Below are positions 25,543 to 37,204 of a DNA stretch of 64,000 bases, in pieces. The notes below the pieces were generated by a model that was given only the letters and a program-made list of their open reading frames with translations, did no database searches and was not told where the DNA came from. This DNA comes from Zhengitettix transpicula (taxonomy: Eukaryota > Arthropoda > Insecta > Orthoptera > Tetrigidae), in contig CM073591.1 of NCBI GenBank assembly GCA_037074705.1, positions 97,764,532 through 97,828,531 of the forward strand. The letters run 5' to 3'. The translations under genes were made by a program, and so were the position numbers. Numbering within the stretch: the stretch's first letter is position 1; each line of letters opens with the position of its first letter.

Positions 25543-25897
25543 TAAATAAATAAACATCAGCCAATTTTAAGTCAGAATTTTTTTTATTAACGTTTCATAG
25601 CTAAATTTGCGACATCATCAGGTTAAAATTGAAAACTACAAAAAGAACAAAACAATTACAATGATTAGAATTACATTTTTAAGAAACAATTTGGCAGATA
25701 ACAAAAAATATAAGTCTAACACAATTATATTTCTTGTCATCTGCCAAATTGTTTCTTAAAAATGTTATTCTAATCATTGTAATTGTTTTGTTCTTTTTGT
25801 AGTTCTAAAATTTAACCTGATGAGGTCGCAAATGAAGCGATGAAATGTTGTTAATTTAATAATTATTTTATGATTTGCTGGTGGTTATTTATTTACC
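25543..25897. repeat. Imperfect fold-back element with ~155-bp arms
   Basis: The left arm (about 25543-25699: aaataaataaacatcagcc, gtttcatagctaaatttgcg, gaaacaatttggcagat) is inverted in the right arm (about 25739-25897), with roughly one mismatch in ten. The arms meet around a ~40-base spacer. The right arm carries CTGATGAGGTCGC...GCGATGAAA. The left arm begins immediately after the Helitron copy 1 CTAGT end. Single-arm relatives lie at 16.1-16.3 kb and a related fold-back at 57.2-57.55 kb. Confidence 0.85.
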
Positions 25898-26859
25898 AAA
25901 TTTTATTCCTAAAGAAGCTGTTATCCAAGACAATGTAATTAAAATGTTGCCGATATTCAAATTTGTTTGGACTTTATTCTAAAATCCAAATTTGGAGTCT
26001 GTGGAAGATGAATTTAAATCTGTACAGCTGTTTCGGAGTTTAATAATTTCAAACTGACTAACAAAATTCAGTGTTTTATTTATAGAAACATGAATTATAT
26101 GTACAATGTGCATATTTTCATTCCAATTTATCGTATTACGTTGATTATTTTGTCTTCCACATGAGTGCTATTTAATACTATTAATTATAGTTTGACATAG
26201 TATTGAATAAAAAGCCTTTCATTGGTGCTAGCTCGGCCAGAGACGAGAATGGCTAGGGAAGTGGTATACCACATACATACATGTAGAGTCTGGTTGGTCA
26301 CCTGAAATGACTGCTACGATTTTATGATCTCGTGTTTATAATTTTCTCTAAAAGCTTAATCATGAAATCCGGCAATTTCTGTAACCTTCTCTTGTATTTT
26401 GAGATAGTTGATACACAAAAAAATTAAAATTCATTTAAGTATACCTAACTTTTTAACTTTATTCCGTTCAATATTTTATTAAACAGATTTGTAATTACAG
26501 TCAAAATGATAATATTCCTAATCTCTCGCACTGTTACAGGCAATCCATTCTCAATTAAAACTCATTTTTTAGCTAACCAGTTGACCCTTGGTTGGTTAAG
26601 ATATAAATAATGATTTGTCCTTATGCCCGAACGTTGGAATATGGTATCTTCATTCCACTCCTAGGTGGTTCTCAAGATCGATCTGTGCCTGGTCAAGAAT
26701 TACATGAGATTTCGCCTCCTCTTCTAATTCTTTTGTCTGTACCTTCTTTTCCTCTAAATTAATAGATCTGCGTTGGGACTGGTTCATCATAAATCTTGCA
26801 TCTCGCTTCTTTTAGTCCGTCAAAGAGCAGTGATTTATGCAGTGTATACAAGCAAAACA

Positions 26860-27330
26860 TTACTATAAAAAGGTAAAAGTATTAACGACATCTCTACCGT
26901 CAAAATAATGAACTGCGGAAAAAGAGATAAATTCAGATTTACTCGTTATACTAATATTCCTGGGTTTCACGAAATGTATTTGTACCGGTGCTAGAAATTC
27001 AGCAGGATTCCGACGAAAAATCGTCAAAGCAGTGATTAAATCGATCATGTCAACGAGTTTATTCTCAACTGAGAGCTAACGCGGCACCCACCTTGTTTAT
27101 ATATTTTTTAAGACACAATTACTCATGCAAAATTGAACTCATTGAACCGGGTGTGATACGTCCTGGCCTCAAGTTGTCCAAATTTGACTCGTGGATCACT
27201 CAACATCATACATTTGATTTCTAGCTTACTAACTTCCCGTTGACGTCCCGAACGATGTTCCAAAATTTCTTTTATGTCCGACCTCGTTTAAACTTCTGCA
27301 CCCAATTATAAACGTTTTTACACACTGGAG
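26860..27330 (-). pseudogene. Mariner-like transposase remnant
   Basis: Read on the minus strand, about 27320-27120 gives fragments VYNWVQKFKRGRT and RPGRITPGSMSSILHE, matching the mariner DNA-binding region (helix-turn-helix). About 27020-26960 gives LTIFRRNPAEFL, the block just before the first catalytic Asp. The expected VDETW after it is lost, and frames shift repeatedly, so it is dead. I did not find its terminal inverted repeats. Confidence 0.6.
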
Positions 27331-28381
27331 CGGATTTCCCTTTAATTTAATCCATCTCAGCTTTGATTTAATAAGGCTTTTTTTCCTTTTAATTGCAAGT
27401 CTTCATTAACTTCTGGATTAAAATAGCACAAACCGTTTACTATAATAGATAGTAAAAATAAAATCACGCACTTCATAGTAGTACTGAACCTTTCATAGAT
27501 GGTACTTCTCAGAAAGAAACTTTTTCGATATTACCAGTGCTATCTCGTATATTTTGTGATTACGTATAGCCCTTTTCCGGCGTGTATTTATATTTAACGG
27601 ATTACTTTCTCTCGCACTCCATATAACTCTATCTCCTTATTCATAAATTGGAATTTATTAGCAGAAAAAAATTGAAAAAGTATTTAAGGAAGATATATAG
27701 GAACCTTTAAATGTTTCGAATTCCCACGAAAATAATCTGTATTCCTTTCTCAGAAGACGAACCAAGTTCTTTCTCTTGCTAAAAAGAATACTTCTGACCT
27801 TGTCTTTCTATATTCTCTCAGCTGCTACAATTTTCCTTCATCTAACTTCAACTATCAACCATTTTCTTCTCTTAATCAGGCGACTGACCTCTCGACAAAT
27901 TCAAACCATATTCATTGAATGTGAAACAGATTTATGGCACTCTGACCGCGCAAGTATGTTTTTGTATACCCTATAGTGCCAATCTATTTAATTTATTGTT
28001 ACTTTCCACATTACGTTAATCCACTGCTTCGAGATGCGTGAATGTAAGTATTTGCTTTCACTAAGACGTTAATGTTTCTCAGCTGTGTCTACAGAACGCG
28101 AAGTCGAAGTATCATCATCATGTCGGGTACCAAACAATAATTTTGGCTATACAGCGAACCATTGGCATTCATTTTATTGTTTTATTATTGAGATACTTAG
28201 CATTTATAAAGGCACAAATTCAACAAATTCCATAAGATATACCGGAATTTAATTAACAATGTAAAAGAAAACATATTGAATAAATTCCAATTACAGCCCT
28301 GGATTAAATTTGTGCTCTAGTTTGTTTTGAAAGTTCAGCCATATTAATGAATGCGGTTCATCTATCCTTTATCATCTAGAA

Positions 28382-28530
28382 TCTAATAAATAAAGCAGAG
28401 AGTTTGTATATTTGTATGTTCTTAATACAAATTTTATTGCGTGGACAGAATTCAACAAAAATTGGTATATATATTCTGCCAAAACCGAGAATCAGCACTG
28501 TGGGGGTGAGAAACGCCTAGAATAAACGTG
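28382..28530 (+). mobile_element. 5'-end fragment of the same Helitron-like family
   Basis: After A at 28381 the sequence TCTAATAAATAAAGCAGAG leads into gtttgtatatttgtatg and a diverged form of the family's 5' block, including cagcactgtgggggtgagaaacgcctag. The similarity stops soon after 28530 and there is no CTRRT end nearby. Confidence 0.55.
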
Positions 28531-29791
28531 GAAATAATTATAGTTGAAATAAGTTACGAATTAGTGTTAAATTACTGCGCGCCAAGAGACGGTGACGTCA
28601 TTGGAAAAACATTGACGCATCATAAAAAATATAGTTCTGTATTTCGTAATGAAATAAAGCAGAAATATTTTGATTGAATAAAAAGTATTACCTTTTTCCA
28701 GTAATACTCCATCGAATAGATAAAAAACAATACGAAATACTTTACCATCTTTGCTCAAAGTTAATTTGGAAAAGTTAATTACGCCGCCGTACTTAAAAAA
28801 GCCAATATGGCGCCTTATAATACATTCAAATATGTGTCGGCCGAGATTTTAAAGTTTCATAATATAACGTACTACTGTATCCTGTATAATATTTCAGAAG
28901 ATAATAAGATTTGTCTAAGGTACGTCTGCTGAATTATGTGTTTGTAACTATAAAGGTATTCAAAATGACGTACGGAACTCCGAAAGTTTTTATGGTCGTT
29001 ATTCAATTCATGCACTCTCAATCAAAGGTATTCAGAAATAGGAACATTTTAATTGAATTAAAAGTACAATTAATTATACTTTACGCAACGTATTTCTATA
29101 AATTTGTATAAATGTAAACAAATTATTGCGTGCAATTTGTGTCGTGACACAAAAATTTTAGGTTAGGATAGCAGTATTTGTTTTCCATTTTTGAGATCGA
29201 CGTTCTAGATGTTCAATTTCTGAGAAATGAAGCTGAGCAAAAATATTTTGATTGAATAATAAGTATAATTAAATCTACCAATACCACATCGAGTGATAAA
29301 TAAAATTCATTATCAAAGGTTATACAATCCATGGCATTAAATTTCTTTTAAATAACTTGACTTTTGACGTGGAATATATAACGGGATCAGGGACCAATAT
29401 GTTGCCAAATTATATCTTGCAATACGCACTGGAAGATACATAGAATTATGATAAAACCGATACATAAATGTTCAAAATTGATATTTTTCTATTGAAGACA
29501 GCGTATTTCGTAACGTTTTGTATTAATTTTAAACAATGCTACCAACTGCAGACAGCTAAAACAACCAAATAGTTTATTTTCATTATATCTTGCAATACGC
29601 ACGGGAAGATACATATAATTATGGTAAGAACAATACTTAAATGTTAAAAACTAATATTTTTCTATTAAAGAAAGCGTATTTCGTAATGTTTTGCACTAAT
29701 TTTAAACAATGCTGCCAACTGCAGATTGCTAAAACCACCAAATAGTTTATTTTCAGATGGAAAAATTATATATCTACAAATTTAGTAATTG

Positions 29792-29827
29792 TTTTAAATA
29801 GTGTATATATATATACACTATTTAAAA
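29792..29827. repeat. Perfect 36-bp palindrome next to Helitron 5' end
   Basis: ttttaaatagtgtatata is followed directly by its reverse complement tatatacactatttaaaa. It ends six bases before the TC that starts Helitron copy 2. Confidence 0.9.
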
Positions 29828-29833
29828 CTAGCT

Positions 29834-32800
29834 TCTATTATATAAAATTGGCTTATGCGGGTATTTATGTGTGTATACATGTGGGCATGTTCCGCTTACA
29901 AATCTACACCCTCGAAGCATTTTCACCAAATTTCGTACACGTGTTCTTTGCGTCAGGGAAACAAATATTGTGCGGGTGTAACACGCCTACCACCCCTAGG
30001 AGAATGATTGGACGGTGGTGGAAATCTTCAAACATGCTAAAATGTCCGATATTTGCGTTGCATAAATATTTTTCAGGGTTAATTAGATTTATAGTATTTC
30101 TACTCATGTGATTTTTATTAATTTTAATCCATTGTGGCACGAGGGTTGAGCACATTAAGGAGTGGCGGTGGAGGGGGTTTCCAAGTAAATAACCCTAAAA
30201 ATACCGAGATTCGAGTCAACTCAAAGGTAATGGATGTCGCTGAGTTAATTTATGACAATCTGGGCAACGCGCAGTTGTAGGATTGGGTAAGAAGGGTTGG
30301 GCGGAGGGTAGAACTTTTAAAATAGCCGAATTTTGTATCAAATAAATATATTTCTGGACCAATGATATTCATAAGATTTCCCTACATGTTCTCCGAGTTT
30401 AATTTCAACCCATTTCGGGCTTGGGAGGGATGCGCCCTTAAGGGTAAGGGTGGACGGGCGTTACAAGAAAATAACGCGAATACAACCGAGATTAGAGTCA
30501 AATCAATGATTATGGATGGCACTGAGTTTAATTAAGACAATCTATTGGTGTTTTAACCGCCAGGAGCAATGGTGGACGGGGGTTGAAATTTTAAAACATA
30601 ATAAGCAGTCGATATTTGCGTCGAATAAATATTTTTCTGGTTCAGTGATATTTATAAAATGTCTCTAAATGTTCCATATATTTAATATTAACCTTTTTCG
30701 TGGTTTTGGAGGAGCACCCTTAAGGGTGGGGTGGAGTAGATTTATATAAAAATAATGCAAACACAATCGAGATTGGACTCAAATCCAGGGTTATTGTTGT
30801 CAGTGAGTTTAATTATGATATTCAAGTTGTTGTTTAGTGTCTCAATTAGGAGTAGATGGGATGGATATATTTAAACATGCTAACACGGCTGATATTTGAG
30901 TAGGATAAATATTTTCGGGGAAAAAGTGATTAATAATGTTTGTACCAATGTATGTCAGTAAAATTTCAACCTCTTACGGAATGGGAAAGGAGCACCTTAG
31001 GGTTAGGGGTGGAGGGGTATTACAAGAAAATAACGCGAATACAACCGAGATTGGAGTCAAACCAAAGGTAATGGATGTCGCCGTGTTCGATTATGACATT
31101 CAATTGGCCTTTTAACCCCGAAGGGTTGGGGTGGACGGGGGTGTAATTTTTCTAACATGTTAAACGGTCGATATTTGCATTAAATAATTAATTGTCGAGG
31201 TCAATGACATTTATAATATATCTACCGATGTTGTTTGTAAAATTTAACCTTTTTCGGCATTAGAGGGAAGCACACTTAGGAGAGGAGCTGGAATCATTAA
31301 AATATGCTAAAACAGCAGATGTTTAGGCAGATAAAAATTTTTGGGATCAAAGAGATAGATAGTAATTTAATCGATGTTATTTGAGTATGGTTTCAACCCC
31401 TTACATCATGGAAAAGGAGCACTCTTAGGGGTGAGGGTGGACGGGCATTATAAATAAATAACGCGAGTAAAACCAATATTACAGTCAAACCCAGGTTTCT
31501 GGGTGTCACAAAATGTAATTATGATATTCAATTGCTCACTTAATCCCCAGGGGCGGGAGAGGATGGGGTTGAAAATTTTCAAACATGTTAAAAGGTCTAT
31601 ATTAACGGAAAATATTTTTTTTCAAGGTTAATTAATTTATAGTATTTATACCCATTTTATGTATTACAATTTCAACCTCTTGCGACATGAGGGTGAAGAA
31701 CGCTTAGGGGAGGGGGGGAGACGTGTGTTACAAGAAAATAACTCGAAAACAACCAACATTCGAATGAATCGAACGTAATTAATGTCGCTGAGTTAATTTA
31801 TGACAATTTGAGCAACGCGCAGGGTTGGGCTGGACTAGGGTGGGAGGGTTTGGGTGGAGGTGAGTGGAGAATACAAATTTTAAAGGAACTTAAGCGGCTG
31901 AATTTTGCAACGATTACATATATTTCTGGAACAATGAGATTATTAAAATATCACTACACGTTCTCTGAGTTTAATTTGAATCCCTTTCGGGATTGAGAGG
32001 GAGCTCACATTAGGGGTGGGGGTCAACGGGTGTTAAAAATAAATAACGAGATTAGAGTCAAATACAGGGTTATGAATGTCACTGAGTTTAATTATGACAT
32101 TTAATTTGTCATTTAACTCCCGAGGAGTGGTGTTTGACGGGAGTGGAAATATTGAAACATGAAATCACGACCGATATTAGAAGTGAATAATATTTTCAGG
32201 GTTAATTAGATTTAAAGTGTGTGTGTAAAAATTGAACCCCTCTTTCGACATGAGGGCGATGCATGGGGGTAGAGGGCATCGACAAGAAAAAAACGAGTCA
32301 AATCGAAGGATGTCGCTGAATTTATTTATGACACTCTGGACAACGCGTGAGGGGTGGTCTGAGGTGGGAGGAGTTGGGTGAATTTATTTATGACAATCTG
32401 GACAACGCGTGAGGGGTGGGCTGAGGTGGGAGGAGTTGGGTGAATTTTTAAAAAAAATGTTGACCGGTCGTTATTAAATATATTTCTGGATCAATTTGAT
32501 TAATAAAATTTATCTACATTTTCTCCGCGTATAATTTCAACCCCTTTTGGGATTGGGAATGGAGCTTCCCTTAAGGGTGGGGGTGGAGTGTAATTACAAT
32601 ATAATGATGCAAAAACAATCGAAATTGGAGTCGAACTCACGGTCATGGATGTCAATGAGTTTAATTATTACACTCAACTAATCATTTAACTCTCCCCAAG
32701 GAAGGGTTGGCGGGGGTGTTAATTTTAAAACATGTTTAACGGTCCATTTTTGAAAGGAATGAATATCTATCGAGGTCAATGTACTGATAATATTTCTACC

Positions 32801-33775
32801 GATTCTGTTTTTAATTTAAACCTCTTAAGGACGTGAAAGATCACACTTAGGTTAGGGGTGGGGGTATGAGGGGCGTTACAAGAAAATAAATCCCAGATTG
32901 GAGTAAAATTCAAGTTATGGATGTCACTGAGTTTATTTATGACAACCATTGGGAAAGTGACTGGGGGAGGTAAGTTCTGGGCGGGGGTATAAATTTTCAG
33001 AAATGTATAATGGCCGATATTTGCGTGAAATAAATATTTTACGCAGGCAATGTCATTGATAGTATTTCTACCGATTTTGATTGAGTATAATTTCAACACC
33101 TTACGGCATGGTAGGGAAGTACGCGTAGAGATGGAGGTGTGTTTCATAAAACTAACCTCAAAAAACGAGATTCGAGTCACTTGGTAACATGGTCAATGCG
33201 CGAGATTTGGTGGGGGTGTGAGGGGCCTCGCGGAGTTGGGCGCGGGAGGAAATTTTCAAACATTTTAAACGGTCTATATTTGCGTTAAATAATTATTTCC
33301 CGGGGTACATGACTTTGATAGTATTTTTACCTATGTTGTTTGTGTACAATTTCAACCCCTGTGAGGGGAGCAAGGTTAGCGGTTGGGGTGGAATTACGTT
33401 AAATAAAAATAACGCTAAAACAACCCAGATTCGAATCAATTCAGAAACTATGAATGTCGCCGAGTCTAATTTGGACGGGTTTGGGAGGTGGTGGGCGGGG
33501 GTAGAAATTTCCAAACAATGTAATCGGTCGATTTTTGCGTGGAATAAATACTGTTTGATTATCGCACATTTGTGGGGGTGGTCATCTTCTAACATGTAGA
33601 AACGGCCGATATATTATGTCAATGAGTTCAACCTCCTTCGGCATCGGAGGGTGCACATTTAGGGATAGGGTTCGTGGATCGTTACATAAAAATAGCGCAA
33701 AAGCAACCGAAATTGTAGACATATTGGGGATTATAGATAAATGACATCTCGGGCAACGCCGGGCACCCAGCTAGT
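29834..33775 (+). mobile_element. Long non-autonomous Helitron-like element (copy 2)
   Basis: It begins TCTATTATATAAAATTGGC at 29834 and carries the same 5' block as copy 1 (acaaatctacaccc, ccaaatttcgtacacgtgtt). It ends ATCTCGGGCAACGCCGGGCACCCAGCTAGT at 33771-33775, a canonical CTAGT end with preceding GGC/GCC hairpin. The body is about 13 diverged units of 250-300 bases, each with aaataacgcgaatacaaccgag, a G-rich ggggtggggg block and tttatagtatttctacc. No transposase coding is visible. Confidence 0.75.
30100..33720 (+). repeat. Degenerate tandem array, ~250-300-bp unit, about 13 copies (Helitron copy 2)
   Basis: The marker block (aaataacgcgaa-like) occurs near 30188, 30467, 30752, 31026, 31455, 31733, 32035, 32287, 32600, 32884, 33150, 33405 and 33690. 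It is the same unit as in the 21.0-23.1 kb array. A near-perfect local duplication of about 65 bases (tttatttatgacaatctggacaacgcgtgagg) is visible at 32320-32440. Confidence 0.8.
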
Positions 33776-34111
33776 AATAAATAAAACTCAGTGATAATAA
33801 ATGGTGTTCATCAGTACTCAAAATATTAATAGAAATAACTTAAGAAACTAGTAAAATTCAAACATAAAGTTTCACATTACATAAGTTAAAATATAACGTG
33901 ACGTTTCTTTCCTTTGATTATAATTTAAACGTTTAATACATATTTAAATGGTTTCTCTAATAATATAAAACAAAGGAAAGAAACGTCACGTTATATTTTA
34001 ACTTATGTAATGTGAAACTTTATGTTTGAATTTTACTAGTTTCTTAAGTTATTTCTATTAATATTTTGAGTACTGATGAACACCATTTATTATCACTGAG
34101 TTTTATTTATT
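33776..34111. repeat. Perfect fold-back: 141-bp inverted arms, 54-bp spacer
   Basis: 33776-33916 is the exact reverse complement of 33971-34111, with no mismatch by eye. The spacer is 33917-33970. The left arm starts at the base after the Helitron CTAGT end at 33775. The inner part of the right arm plus the spacer reappears as a single copy at 35630-35740. Confidence 0.92.
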
Positions 34112-34309
34112 ATTCTAGATGATAAAAGATAGATGAACCGCATTCATTAATAAGTCGACATGAGGCATTAACTTTAATAGTGTTATCTCTCTAGCTTAAA
34201 ATTTTGGTTTCCTTATTATATCAGTTGTTTATCCACTATTATACAGGAAAGAAAAACTTCTTTGGGTTTTCCTGTTCTTGGGTTTGAATCGTGGATATTA
34301 AATCGTGGC

Positions 34310-34510
34310 TCATATTAGCCGGAGTCGCAGTCGTTTTCGGCTGTTTCCATTGTCGCAGTCGGTCAACTGCCTCCAAATGGCATGGCGTGGGAGCCCGACC
34401 CACCTAATACTACAGTTTACCTTGGATACCTTGCTCTCCCTTTCGCATGTACCCTTACCATCCCTCCCTATGCTATAAAAGGGTGGTTGTCCCTCATGAT
34501 GCATTCCCTA
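34310..34510 (+). repeat. Old, diverged fragment of the ~570-bp repeat
   Basis: Blocks such as ggtcaactgcctcc, ggcatggcg, cttggataccttgctctccc, ccctccctatgctataaaagg and ctcatgatgcattccctaaa align in order with the 3' half of the unit at 10.0-11.6 kb. Divergence is much higher than among the array copies, so this is an older insertion. Confidence 0.6.
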
Positions 34511-35629
34511 AATACTCATTCTTCCCCGCTATGACCAATTTCATCAAGTTATTAACTGACCTTTTATTAACGTCAATGGAGCATTGACATCGAAGAAAAG
34601 GTTTCGGATGAAACCAATTTATAATGGAAAACATGAATTGTCCTAATGAAAATATTAACTTTTTAAGATAGACAACTGTGTAAGTGGCCGAACAAGAAAG
34701 AGCAAATGAATCAAAATGGATGGCGCCAGTAACGCGTGTTGCTGCTAATTAACATAAAATGCACGTGGGCTAGCGGAACTCATCCCATGGCCCATGGCAC
34801 ACCTTTTCACTCGGATAAAAAGTGTGGCTCGAAGCCAGAAGTCCCCTGATAGTATATCAAAATCATTATATTTATTATTATCTCCGTAGATAAATAAGTT
34901 TGATATTTGTGTCAGGACGTTACGAAGAACGTTATCCTTAATTGAGAAGTAAATATCACTACTTTGAGTCATGACAAATAGCCGCATGTTTATTATTTGA
35001 AAATGAACCCTAGAATTAGAATTGAAATTACTCGGACTTATGAATAGTAAAATCACAGACTACTTTTATTTCATTTCTAGTATTAGGTAATGGTCAACAG
35101 TAAGAACATTTATTTAGAAACATAAAAAATTACATATTACATAGTTAAAAATACAACGTGACGCTTCTTCTCTTTGTTAACGAGCCTCTTCAGACATAAT
35201 ATTAGTAAGGAAACAATTTAAATATGTGTTAAATGTACACCACTGCAGGACAGCAGGCATAATATTTGAAATAAAAAAACAAAGATATAATCTAGATTTA
35301 AAATAACTTTAACCACAGTTGTAATAATTGTCGAAGGAATTAAATAGCACGATCTTGAGGACAGATTTGTTATTTTTTAATAAAAATATGTATTACTTGT
35401 TTAAATTTCCATTAACAATTTAAGTGAAAAATTAAAAACTTCCCTATCAACTTTTAAGGCCGAAATGTTTCTTTAATAATATTACGTCGGAAGACTTTCC
35501 TAAAGTAAGGGAATAAAAGTCACGTTGTATTTTAAAATATGTATTTTTTATGTTTCTAAATAAATATTCTGACTGTGGGGCATTATCTACTATTTTACAT
35601 GTTTTCTAATTTTTTTTCACTTAAATTGT

Positions 35630-35740
35630 GATTATAATTTAAACGTTTAATACATATTTAAATGGTTTCTCTAATAATATAAAACAAAGGAAAGAAACGT
35701 CACGTTATATTTTAACTTATGTAATGTGAAACTTTATGTT
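35630..35740 (+). repeat. Single-arm copy of the 33.8-34.1 kb fold-back
   Basis: gattataatttaaacgttta, ggtttctctaataatataaa and caaaggaaagaaacgtcacg through gaaactttatgtt match the fold-back spacer and the first ~48 bases of its right arm. The opposite arm is absent, which suggests the palindrome arose by inverted duplication of a unit like this one. Confidence 0.85.
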
Positions 35741-36574
35741 TTTAAATATTCTGACTGTTGGACATTATCTACTACTTTAAATTTAATATTGGTCAGGTAT
35801 AGTTTCAATTTTAATGTCCTTTCAGTTAACTTATTTAAAATACAACTGTGACAATTAATTACTTAGTATGACAAAATTAAGATCACCAGAACTTTCTGAT
35901 TTTTCAGTCTGATTTTGTATGTTCTATTGCAGTTCATTATATTTAATTTATTATTCTATAAAGTTGGCTTATACCATATGTACTCAAAGTGTAGTCTTTG
36001 TAAACACTCACAGAGTTTACCAAAGATTTTCATTTTAAAAATATTTAAATTTATGTAAAACTGAAACCAAGGACAAATGCGTTTTCGAGTGGCTAAATGA
36101 TGGAAAATATTCTACGAATAGTGAATATAATAAGGACAATACAAATTATATATGTGCAAACGTCTTTTAAAGACAAGAATCGAAGGAACAAGTGGAAGAT
36201 CAAAGAAGCTGTGTTCTAGGATTTTTTGAATAACTTACGTTATTGCGCAATCAGGCAATGACAAGAGAAGAATGAAATGTATACTGACGGTCTCTATAGA
36301 TGGCGCAAGTTGGAATTTTACACACGAGATGTTTACCGTAAATGGAATAAATGTCGACAACTTCAGTAACGTTCATCTAGAGACAATATTTAATATTTTA
36401 TGAAAATTTTTAGTTACATCCATCTTAACCTTGATGCGATATAAGTTAAGCACAGATAAAATTAATAAATCGTCAAATATTAACGAGAAAGACATACCTT
36501 ATAAGAAATTTAAAGACTGTTTTTGATATTTTTATAAAATAAGATTTCGAATAATGTGTAAAAGAGGAAACTGG

Positions 36575-36660
36575 TGGACTAGATGGTCGAAGCGATTCTG
36601 ATAGCTTGCTTTATCCGGTAAGATATTGGTTCCATTCCCGTCTTCCTGAAACTTTCTTCT
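36575..36660 (+). repeat. tRNA-derived SINE-like segment
   Basis: ggactagatggtcgaagcga looks like an A-box region and atattggttccattcccgtc carries a B-box form (GGTTCCATTCC), about 35 bases apart as in tRNAs. There is no paired acceptor stem. Confidence 0.4.
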
Positions 36661-37204
36661 ACAAATTTCTCACTTTTATAAAACACGGAGGAAAGAATAA
36701 ATTTTATACTGAAAGTATAGCTTTGTAATCCCCGTGCACTGTATTACTTTCCAAAAAATACTTAGTACAAGTAAAAATTAATGAATATTACTTGCGAAAA
36801 AAACAATGTAACAATAATGTAAAACGACCAATATTAGTGTCGAACAAGAAAGTAAAAAAAATGGATTGTAAGAAAGTTATTGAAATATATAATTTTTCCG
36901 ATCGTAACATTGGACATATCTTCTTTTTTTTAGTACATTTTTTTCTTCAGTGTTAATTTCGCTTAGTTTTCGAGATTCCTGGCTATTTCAATAAGGTTTT
37001 TTTAATTCCGTTTTGACCTAAAATCTTTTGACTTCAGTTTACGTAATTCAGCGTTACTAAAATTACCATTTCCATCCAGGGTTGTTTCTGGCAAACTTCA
37101 AATGAAACCCCCAATATTTTGATAACATTAAATAGCTCAAGACGTTAGATAAATTAACGAGTGAATGCGTTGACTGATATGGGAAATTCTTTCATATAAT
37201 AGTG

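Larger units (their letters stand above)
20939..25543 (+). mobile_element. Long non-autonomous Helitron-like element (copy 1), interrupted
   Basis: It starts A|TCTTATAAATAAAAATGAG at 20939 and shares with copy 2 a 5' block (acaaatctacaccc...ccaaatttcgtacacgtgtt). It ends ATCTCGGGCAACGCCGG...CAACTAGT at 25543, the CTRRT-type terminus with a short GGC-AAC-GCC hairpin upstream typical of insect Helitrons. From 21000 to 23075 there are about seven diverged ~270-bp units. The interval 23075-25410 is unrelated sequence, probably nested insertions. No Rep/helicase coding is visible. Confidence 0.7.
34120..36570. other. AT-rich sequence with repeat fragments
   Basis: Besides the 570-bp repeat fragment (34.3-34.5 kb) and the single-arm copy (35.63-35.74 kb), 35100-35580 holds two decayed pieces of the cgtcacgttgtatttt family in opposite orientation. 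No gene is supported. Confidence 0.45.

Noticed and set aside
32776..33180. A 134-codon minus frame in the Helitron array
   Set aside because: It lies wholly inside degenerate tandem units, shows no domain, and is not kept in the other units.
20939..33775. A CRISPR-like or bacterial repeat array
   Set aside because: The units are ~270 bases and diverged, with no short direct repeat/unique spacer pattern, in a clearly eukaryotic intron-bearing context.
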